DNA of 12,736 nucleotides from the NCBI GenBank assembly GCA_947588795.1, contig CANPZJ010000015.1, forward strand, positions 1 through 12,736, read 5' to 3'. The notes under the pieces were generated by a model. It had not been told where the DNA came from. It ran no database searches and worked only from the letters and a program-made list of their open reading frames with translations. This document shows, in pieces, positions 7,708 through 12,736 of this stretch (its first letter is position 1; each line of letters starts with the position of its first letter). The position numbers and the translations under genes are program-made. The stretch is from an uncultured Bacilli bacterium (lineage in GTDB: Bacteria > Bacillota_I > Bacilli_A > RF39 > UBA660).

Positions 7708-7732
7708 TTGAAGTCCCAAATTGGGACTTCAA
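7708..7732 (+). repeat. Palindromic cassette 6 (SQIGT type)
   Basis: Perfect 12-bp arms TTGAAGTCCCAA (7708-7719; right arm 7721-7732) flank a central A at 7720. They extend to 7705-7735 with one mismatch. The matching frame reads NLKSQIGTSSLDNYNGR (7705-7755) before TAA at 7756. Compared with NLKFQIETSSLNSYGGVR in the gene, both flanks and the spacing to the Asn-Tyr-Gly region are kept. Confidence 0.92.
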
Positions 7733-7826
7733 GTTTAGATAACTATAATGGTAGATAATATAAGGTAGGAAATTTTTAATAAACAATTATAATAATTAAC
7801 ATAAAAAGAGATAGGCAAAAATTATT

Positions 7827-7835
7827 TGTTATGCT
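7827..7835 (+). promoter_or_regulatory. Possible extended -10 promoter of the HD-domain gene
   Basis: TGTTATGCT fits an extended -10 element (TGnTATnnT) 26 bases before the ATG at 7861. No convincing -35 box lies at the expected distance, so this call is tentative. Confidence 0.4.
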
Positions 7836-7846
7836 AAAATTTATTT

Positions 7847-7854
7847 AAGGAGGT
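7847..7854 (+). promoter_or_regulatory. Ribosome binding site deciding the start at 7861
   Basis: AAGGAGGT is a full complement of the 16S rRNA 3' end and lies six bases before the ATG. It makes the start at 7861 secure and shows that the DUF1653-like segment belongs to the protein. Confidence 0.9.
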
Positions 7855-7860
7855 CTAAAT

Positions 7861-9219
7861 ATGCGTGAAATAAAAATTGGGGGAATTTATAAACATTTTA
7901 AAGGAAATTTATATCAAGTACTTGATGTTGTAAATGACTCTGAATCTAATAATGATAAAGAATATAGAAAAATTGTAGTGTATCAAGCCCTTTATGGTGA
8001 AAAGTTAAAATGGGCAAGAGATTATGATATGTTTTTATCAAAAGTAGATAAGAAAAAATACCCTGATGTAAAGCAAGAATATCGTTTTGAAGAAGTAAGT
8101 GATAGTAATAAAGAAATAATTAGTAAAAATATGGAAATTAGTAATTTAAGTAAGTATGCTTGTCCATATAGCAAAGGAATAAGATTAAAGGAAGAAAATG
8201 AAGATATTAGACCATCATTTTATCGTGATATCGACCGTATTTTATATTCTTTAGCTTATACAAGATACTTAGATAAAACGCAAGTATTTACTCATAAAGA
8301 AAATGATCATTTAAGTAGAAGGATGACACACGTGCAATTTGTTAGTAAAATAGCAAGAACTATTGGAAGAGCTTTAAATTTAAATGAAGACTTAATTGAG
8401 GCCGCTTCCCTAGGTCATGATTTAGGTCATACTCCTTTTGGTCATTTAGGTGAATCTATTTTAAATGAAATAAGTCTTAAGAATAATGAAGGATATTTTA
8501 ATCATAATATTCAAAGTGTGAGACTATTAATGAATGTTGAAAATTATGGTAAAGGTCTTAATATAACTGTGCCTGTTTTAGATGCTATTATGTGCCATAA
8601 TGGTGAAATTGCGAAACAAAAATATGAACCAATTTATAATAAAAGTGTAGAAGATTTTTTAGATGAATATAATAAGTCTTATCAAGATAAAAAAGTAATT
8701 TTAAAAATGCGACCTATGACTTTAGAAGGTTGTGTGGTTAGAATTAGTGATTTAATTGCTTATTTAGGTAAAGATATTGAAGATGCGATTAGAATTAATC
8801 TCATCAAAAAAGAAGATATTCCTAAAAGTATTACTAATATTTTAGGAAATAAAAATGGTGATTTAGTAAATACAATAATACTTGATATTATTAATAATAG
8901 TTATGGTAAAAGTTATATTGAATTATCACCAAATATTTATGAAGCTATTGAAGATTTAAAAAAATTTAATTATCAACATATTTATGCTAAAGCAGATAAT
9001 GACGAAAAGAAAATAAAATTAATGTTTAATACTTTATTTGATTACTATATGAATGATTTAAATAATAAAAATGAAGAATCAATTATTTATGAGAGATATT
9101 TAAATAATATGAGTGAAGAGTACCAAAAAAATAGTAATGCGAGAATAGTAATAGATTATTTAGCAGGTATGACTGATGAATATTTAATTAAACAATATAA
9201 TAAAATAAATAAAGATTAG
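7861..9219 (+). CDS. DUF1653 domain fused to a dGTPase-like HD phosphohydrolase
   Basis: The protein has 452 residues. Residues 5-60 match DUF1653 (GGIYKHFKGNLYQVL, then VVYQALYGEKLKWARD), a small domain of unknown function. Residues about 115-450 form an HD phosphohydrolase of the deoxyguanosine triphosphate triphosphohydrolase family. Metal-ligand candidates are H157 (RRMTHVQF), H186 and D187 (GHDLGHTPFGHLGE) and D297 (RISDLIAYLGKDIEDA); H246 in CHNGE is a further conserved-looking position. Family members cut dNTPs, typically dGTP, to the nucleoside and tripolyphosphate. This acts in nucleotide-pool control and, in some systems, phage defence. The protein is cytosolic, with no signal peptide or membrane segment. 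The start is fixed by a perfect ribosome site. It lies just after the palindromic array with no terminator between, but probably has its own promoter. The family call is firm; substrate and the role of the N-terminal domain are unknown. Confidence 0.9.
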   Translation: MREIKIGGIYKHFKGNLYQVLDVVNDSESNNDKEYRKIVVYQALYGEKLKWARDYDMFLSKVDKKKYPDVKQEYRFEEVSDSNKEIISKNMEISNLSKYACPYSKGIRLKEENEDIRPSFYRDIDRILYSLAYTRYLDKTQVFTHKENDHLSRRMTHVQFVSKIARTIGRALNLNEDLIEAASLGHDLGHTPFGHLGESILNEISLKNNEGYFNHNIQSVRLLMNVENYGKGLNITVPVLDAIMCHNGEIAKQKYEPIYNKSVEDFLDEYNKSYQDKKVILKMRPMTLEGCVVRISDLIAYLGKDIEDAIRINLIKKEDIPKSITNILGNKNGDLVNTIILDIINNSYGKSYIELSPNIYEAIEDLKKFNYQHIYAKADNDEKKIKLMFNTLFDYYMNDLNNKNEESIIYERYLNNMSEEYQKNSNARIVIDYLAGMTDEYLIKQYNKINKD

Positions 9220-9247
9220 ATAGAAAACTTATAAATAATTAGTTTTG

Positions 9248-9256
9248 TGTTATAAT
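9248..9256 (+). promoter_or_regulatory. Extended -10 promoter of the M16 peptidase pair
   Basis: TGTTATAAT combines a TGn extension with a consensus TATAAT. A weak -35-like TTATAA lies 16 bases upstream at 9229-9234. Transcription would start near 9263, giving a very short leader whose AGAGGTG ribosome site (9263-9269) is almost at its 5' end. Confidence 0.6.
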
Positions 9257-9273
9257 AAATTTAGAGGTGTCCC

Positions 9274-10536
9274 ATGGAATATAAAAAGTATAATTGTAAT
9301 TCTTATAATATTCATACCATTAAAACAGATAAATTTAAAACTGTGAGAATGGAAATAATTTTTAGTAGAGAAGTTAAAAAAGAGGATATGCCAATCTTTA
9401 CTTTTTTATGTGATATTTTATCTGATTGTTCTAAACATTATCCAAGGAGAAAAGATATTGCGATTAGATTAGAAGAATTATATAAAACAATATTTTATGG
9501 TACCACTAATAAAGTAGGTAATTTATTTACTAGCAGTTTTATTTTAGAATTTATTGATCCAATATATATAAATGAAAATAATTATTTAGAAGATGTTTTA
9601 AAATTTCCTTTTAAAGTAATTAATAATCCATTAGTAAAAAATAAAGAATTTGATATTAATAATTTTAATATTGTGAAAAAAAGAATATTAGAAGAAATTG
9701 AAAGTTTAAAAGAATCACCTGATAAACTAGCTATTACTAGTGCTCTTAAAAAGATGGATAGTACATCTCCTAGTTCTTATAGAGTTCTAGGTACTAAAGA
9801 GGATATTGAAAAAATTACACCAGCATCTTTATATCAAGCTTATGAAGATTTATTTAATCATTCTACTTGTGATATATTTATCATTGGTAATTTAAATATG
9901 GATGAAGCAGTTAAAATAATTAAAGATAGTTTTGTAAATCATGTGATAAAATTAAATAAACCAAAATTACTTGTTAATAATAAAGTGAGAAATAAAACTT
10001 TAGAAGTTAAAGAAAAATCTAATTTTGTGCAAAGCACTTTAGTTATGGTATACAATATTCACGCTTTAGATAAAAAATTAAAAGATACTGCCTTTCATGT
10101 TTTTAATTATATTTTAGGTTCTGGTGGTATTGAATCCAAATTATATCAAAAGTTAAGAATGGATAATTCTCTTTGTTATGGCGTTAGAAGTTTATATTTA
10201 AAATATGATGAGTTACTTATTATTGAAGTATCTCTTGATAATGCTAATATTAAACTAGCCGAGAAATTAATTAGGGAATGCTTAATGGAAATGATTAAAG
10301 GAAAATATACTGAAGACACTTTAAATGATGCGAAAAAGAATTTAGGATTCTCTTTAAAAATGAGTAGTGATAATAATGTTTCATTACTTAACAATTATAT
10401 TTTTAATATATATGATAATTTACCACTTATTGATGAGCGAGTTAAAATGATTAGTGAGGTTACTAAAGAAGATTTAATTACATGTGGTAAAAGTTTAAGA
10501 ATAAATACGATATATATTCAAGAGGCAGGTGAGTAA
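9274..10536 (+). CDS. M16 peptidase-family protein without zinc motif (YmfF-like)
   Basis: The protein has 420 residues with the two-repeat fold expected of M16B proteins. The N-terminal half has LCDILSDCSKHYPRRKDIAIRLEELY (45-70) where active members carry HxxEH; no HxxEH or third glutamate is present, so this subunit should not bind catalytic zinc. The C-terminal half keeps the R...Y pair (R295 and Y302 in KLRMDNSLCYGV) that contributes to substrate binding in M16 enzymes. It resembles Bacillus YmfF, which lies beside the active-type YmfH. The next gene starts two bases after this stop, so the two products probably form a heterodimer or work together. No signal peptide is seen, so a cytosolic location is likely. 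The start is supported by AGAGGTG just upstream. The substrate is unknown. Confidence 0.85.
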   Translation: MEYKKYNCNSYNIHTIKTDKFKTVRMEIIFSREVKKEDMPIFTFLCDILSDCSKHYPRRKDIAIRLEELYKTIFYGTTNKVGNLFTSSFILEFIDPIYINENNYLEDVLKFPFKVINNPLVKNKEFDINNFNIVKKRILEEIESLKESPDKLAITSALKKMDSTSPSSYRVLGTKEDIEKITPASLYQAYEDLFNHSTCDIFIIGNLNMDEAVKIIKDSFVNHVIKLNKPKLLVNNKVRNKTLEVKEKSNFVQSTLVMVYNIHALDKKLKDTAFHVFNYILGSGGIESKLYQKLRMDNSLCYGVRSLYLKYDELLIIEVSLDNANIKLAEKLIRECLMEMIKGKYTEDTLNDAKKNLGFSLKMSSDNNVSLLNNYIFNIYDNLPLIDERVKMISEVTKEDLITCGKSLRINTIYIQEAGE

Positions 10537-10538
10537 TA

Positions 10539-11813
10539 ATGAAGGAATTAGAAATTAAAGGACTTAATGAAAAAATTTATTATGATACTTGCGATAATGG
10601 TTTAAAAGTATTTATGTGGGTTAAGAAAAATGTTAATACTTTTTATGGTACTTTATCAGTTAAATATGGATCTATTTATAATGATTTTAAAATAGGTAGT
10701 AAAACTTATAATTTACCTAAAGGTGTTGCCCATTTTCTAGAACATGTTAAATTTAATGAAGATAAAGATACAACAGCGCATGATTATTTCTTTAAACATG
10801 GTTGTGATACCAATGCTTTTACTACTTTTAACTATACTAATTATCAAGTATTAGGTAGTGAAAATGCCAAAGATAATATTATCCATTTACTAGATTTTGT
10901 GCAAAATGGTTATTTTACGAAAAGTATTGTATCTAGTGAAAAAAAGATTATCACGGAAGAGGCCAAAATGGGCCAAGATGATCCTTATACAGTTATGATG
11001 TTTAAACATTTAGATAATATCTTTACTGATTTAGATCATAAATATGTTATTACTGGTACACCTGAAGATATAAAGAAAATAACTTTAGATGATATCAAAT
11101 TAGTATTTAATACTTTTTATCATCCTGAGAATATGTTTTTAGTAGTAACTGGTAATTTTAATCCTTACGAAATAATGGAAGCAGTTAAAGAAAATCAAAA
11201 TAAAAAAGATTTTGGTAAATATAAAAATCCAGAAAGAATTGTCAAGAAAGAATCTCGCAAAGTGAGAGTTAAAGAAGAAGAGTTAAATCTTAATGTAACT
11301 AATCGTAAAATTAAAATAGGCTTAAAAATGCCAAAGAGTATATTTAAAGGATATAGTGATTTACAAATTAGATTATATATGGCCCTTATTTTAAGAGCTA
11401 ACTTTGGTACTACTAGTGATTTTAAAGATGAATTATTAGAAAAAGAACTGATAAGTTCCTTAACTTATATGTGTGATATTTTTGATGATTATGTTATTGT
11501 CATGTTTACGATAGATAGTGATTATAAAGATGAAATATTAAAATTATTTAATAATAAAATAAGTCATTTGAACTTATTAGAAAAAACTTTTAATCGTATT
11601 AAGAAAGCTAACATTGCTTCATTAATTTTAGATTATGAAGATGTAGAGGTCGTTAATAGTTTAATTCAATCAGATCTTTTATGTTATGATGAAATAATTA
11701 CGGAAATTAAAAATATTTATGAAGATATTAAATATGAAGATATTTTAAAATTTATGAAATTTATTGATATTAAAGAGAAGAGTATTTTAATACTTAATCC
11801 TTTAGACAAATAA
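10539..11813 (+). CDS. M16 zinc metallopeptidase (YmfH-like)
   Basis: The protein has 424 residues. The inverted zinc motif HFLEH lies at 65-69, with H65 and H69 as ligands and E68 as catalytic base. The third ligand is probably E141 in ITEEAKMGQDDPY, 72 residues after H69 and within the usual spacing. TNAFTTFNYTNY (91-102) is the typical strand after the motif. The C-terminal half is poorly conserved: the Arg of the R...Y pair seems absent (EKELISSLTY), whereas the partner upstream has it. The two genes thus carry complementary halves of an active site. The ATG follows the previous stop by two bases, and AGGTGAG at 10527-10533 lies inside the previous gene, so translation is likely coupled. 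The product is probably a cytosolic peptidase of unknown substrate. Confidence 0.88.
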   Translation: MKELEIKGLNEKIYYDTCDNGLKVFMWVKKNVNTFYGTLSVKYGSIYNDFKIGSKTYNLPKGVAHFLEHVKFNEDKDTTAHDYFFKHGCDTNAFTTFNYTNYQVLGSENAKDNIIHLLDFVQNGYFTKSIVSSEKKIITEEAKMGQDDPYTVMMFKHLDNIFTDLDHKYVITGTPEDIKKITLDDIKLVFNTFYHPENMFLVVTGNFNPYEIMEAVKENQNKKDFGKYKNPERIVKKESRKVRVKEEELNLNVTNRKIKIGLKMPKSIFKGYSDLQIRLYMALILRANFGTTSDFKDELLEKELISSLTYMCDIFDDYVIVMFTIDSDYKDEILKLFNNKISHLNLLEKTFNRIKKANIASLILDYEDVEVVNSLIQSDLLCYDEIITEIKNIYEDIKYEDILKFMKFIDIKEKSILILNPLDK

Positions 11814-11814
11814 A

Positions 11815-11842
11815 AAAAAGTTACCAATTTCGGTAACTTTTT
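11815..11842. terminator. Bidirectional terminator between the M16 genes and rpsD
   Basis: An 11-bp stem (11815-11825 with 11832-11842) closes an AATTTC loop. The G/C part (GTTACC/GGTAAC) is flanked by A residues on the left and T residues on the right, so it can stop transcription from both convergent units. It starts two bases after the M16 stop and ends two bases before the rpsD stop. Confidence 0.88.
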
Positions 11843-11843
11843 C

Positions 11844-12446
11844 CTATCTATTGTAGAATTCAACAATTAGTTGTTCATTAACTTCGCTATTAAGTTCGCT
11901 TCTTTCTGGAGTTCTAACATATTTTCCAGTAAGTTTTTTAGGGTCGAATTCAAGGTAAGCTGGAACAGCAACTTTTTCTTCGACTGCAGCTAAAATAGCA
12001 GGATGATTTAATGAATTTTCTTTAACACTAATTGTATCACCAGGCATAACTCTGTATGATGGGATATCTACTTTTTTACCATTAACTAAAATATGACCAT
12101 GATTAACTACTTGACGAGCAGCTCTTCTAGTTCTAGCCATTCCTAGACGATAAACGATATTATCAAGTCTAGATTCAAGTAACATAAGTAAATTTTCACC
12201 AGCAATACCATGCATTTTTTGTGCTTTATCAAAAACTTTATGGAATTGTTTTTCAGTTAAACCATACATAAATCTAACTTTTTGTTTTTCTTGTAATTGG
12301 ATACCATATTCACTAGATTTTTTACGACGGTCTTTACCATGAGCACCTGGAGCATAAGGACGACGAGCAAGTTCTTTACCGTTTTCTAAAGTAGAGAAGC
12401 CAAGTCTTCTTGATTTTTTATAAGCAGGTCCTGTATATCTTGCCAA
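11844..12446 (-). CDS. rpsD: 30S ribosomal protein S4
   Basis: This is ribosomal protein S4, a primary binder of 16S rRNA in 30S assembly. It has 200 residues, the usual length. The N-terminal region (1-90) starts MARYTGPAYKKSRRLG and includes RRPYAPGAHG (28-37). The S4 RNA-binding domain follows, from about residue 92: SRLDNIVYRLGMARTRRAARQ (92-112) and NHGHILVNGKKVDIPSY (115-131). The C-terminal end is LIVEFYNR. The N-terminal region has no cysteines, so it is the zinc-free form. The start codon is TTG (12444-12446), supported by AAAGGAGAT upstream and the conserved N-terminus. The gene stands alone, facing the M16 genes, with its own promoter and a leader of about 155 bases that probably mediates autoregulation by S4. 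Identity is certain. Confidence 0.99.
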   Translation of the reverse strand: MARYTGPAYKKSRRLGFSTLENGKELARRPYAPGAHGKDRRKKSSEYGIQLQEKQKVRFMYGLTEKQFHKVFDKAQKMHGIAGENLLMLLESRLDNIVYRLGMARTRRAARQVVNHGHILVNGKKVDIPSYRVMPGDTISVKENSLNHPAILAAVEEKVAVPAYLEFDPKKLTGKYVRTPERSELNSEVNEQLIVEFYNR

Positions 12447-12601
12447 TTTTTGTATCTCCTTTCTTTTAATTTACAATATTTGTTTTTTATCTTAGCTAAA
12501 TAATAGGGAGTATCTTTAATTTCACTAAAGGCAGTCCTTAGTTACTTTATTTTGCAAGATACACATTAAAATTTATCTAAAATAACTGCCAAATTAATTG
12601 C
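12447..12601 (-). promoter_or_regulatory. rpsD mRNA leader with possible S4-binding pseudoknot
   Basis: In the transcript, GGCAGU (12590-12585) can pair with ACUGCC (12535-12530), and GUAUCUU (12562-12556) can pair with AAGAUAC (12516-12510). The second helix starts inside the first loop and closes after it, which makes a pseudoknot. In Bacillus, S4 represses rpsD through a structured leader, and the E. coli alpha-operon S4 target is also a pseudoknot. The AAAGGAGAT ribosome site (about 12463-12455) lies downstream of the fold. Structure and function are inferred from pairing and gene context only. Confidence 0.6.
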
Positions 12602-12607
12602 ATAATT

Positions 12608-12635
12608 ATTATACTATATTTTGTTTATTTGTCAA
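12608..12635 (-). promoter_or_regulatory. Near-consensus promoter of rpsD
   Basis: On the minus strand, TTGACA (12635-12630) and TATAAT (12613-12608) are separated by 16 bases. Both boxes are perfect consensus, fitting a strongly expressed ribosomal gene. Transcription should start near 12601. The remaining bases, 12636-12736, are AT-rich and I see no gene or site in them. Confidence 0.85.
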
Positions 12636-12736
12636 ATATTCCTGTTAATGTTAATTTAAAATGTTAATTGAAAAATTAAAAGGAACACTAAAAATATAGA
12701 AGTTCAACTTAGTTCTGCAAACATCATAATCTATTT

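Larger units (their letters stand above)
7286..7860 (+). repeat. Array of six palindromic cassettes resembling the ORF6N variable segment
   Basis: This 575-base gap has no intact gene. It contains six odd-length palindromes centred at 7350, 7423, 7481, 7556, 7673 and 7720, with centre-to-centre distances of 73, 58, 75, 117 and 47 bases. Read in the frame that places the palindrome centre at the first base of a codon, as in the gene, the copies give FHFET, SQFAT, FQIET, SNFST, FQIET and SQIGT. Flanking codons partly match the gene too (EILR, EEIFW, DYLNLK upstream; INYYGKK, DNYNGR downstream). Stop codons interrupt most copies, and none has its own start and ribosome site. The units look like silent cassettes or decayed partial copies of codons about 63-90. 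From 7756 to 7860 I see only AT-rich DNA, a probable -10 element and the ribosome site of the next gene. Confidence 0.85.

Noticed and set aside
7334..7732. CRISPR array
   Set aside because: The repeats are palindromes whose cores differ from copy to copy, the spacing is irregular (47-117 bases) and there are no uniform spacers or cas genes.
1..12446. Mollicute genetic code with TGA read as Trp
   Set aside because: All genes read through without TGA and the tryptophans checked are TGG, so recoding is not needed; but no gene ends in TGA either, so the window cannot settle it.

Overview
The window suggests an AT-rich, low-GC Gram-positive bacterium of the Bacillota/Mollicutes type, possibly an uncultured gut Bacilli or RF39-like lineage. 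This is inferred from the very AT-rich intergenic DNA, strong AAGGAGGT-type ribosome binding sites, an rpsD standing alone with its own leader, and a YmfF/YmfH-like M16 peptidase pair. All seven genes end in TAA or TAG and the tryptophans checked are TGG. The standard code is enough to read them, but no TGA stop proves it.

Layout. (1) 1-6330: the 3' part of rpoB, overlapping by one base a complete rpoC, closed by a strong intrinsic terminator. (2) 6340-7860: an accessory island with its own promoter. It holds a gene for an ORF6N-domain protein with a phospholipase-D-like C-terminal domain (6404-7285), then about 575 bases without an intact gene that carry six palindromic repeats. (3) 7861-9219: a DUF1653 domain fused to a dGTPase-like HD phosphohydrolase. 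(4) 9274-11813: two adjacent M16 peptidase-family genes; only the second keeps the zinc motif. (5) 11815-12635: a bidirectional terminator, then rpsD on the minus strand with a leader that can fold as a pseudoknot and a near-consensus promoter.

The notable part is region 2. The ORF6N gene contains a perfect 37-bp palindrome (18-bp arms around one central base) that encodes residues 67-78. Each of the six downstream palindromes, read in the matching frame, gives a variant of the same peptide: FHFET, SQFAT, FQIET, SNFST, FQIET and SQIGT, against FQIET in the gene. Several also keep flanking codons resembling the gene, such as NYYGKK and DNYNGR beside the gene's NSYGGVRK. Core differences between copies occur as mirrored pairs that preserve the palindrome. 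I read the locus as one expressed gene plus a bank of silent or decayed palindromic cassettes for one short segment of a DNA-binding protein. Gene conversion, hairpin-mediated copying, or spread of an in-frame palindromic element could each have produced it. The mechanism is inference; the repeats, frames and mirrored changes are visible in the sequence.

The rest is mostly housekeeping: the RNA polymerase core, ribosomal protein S4, a probable dNTP hydrolase and a peptidase pair. RpoB also carries Lys and Asp at the positions equivalent to E. coli 513 and 526, which predicts intrinsic rifampicin resistance.
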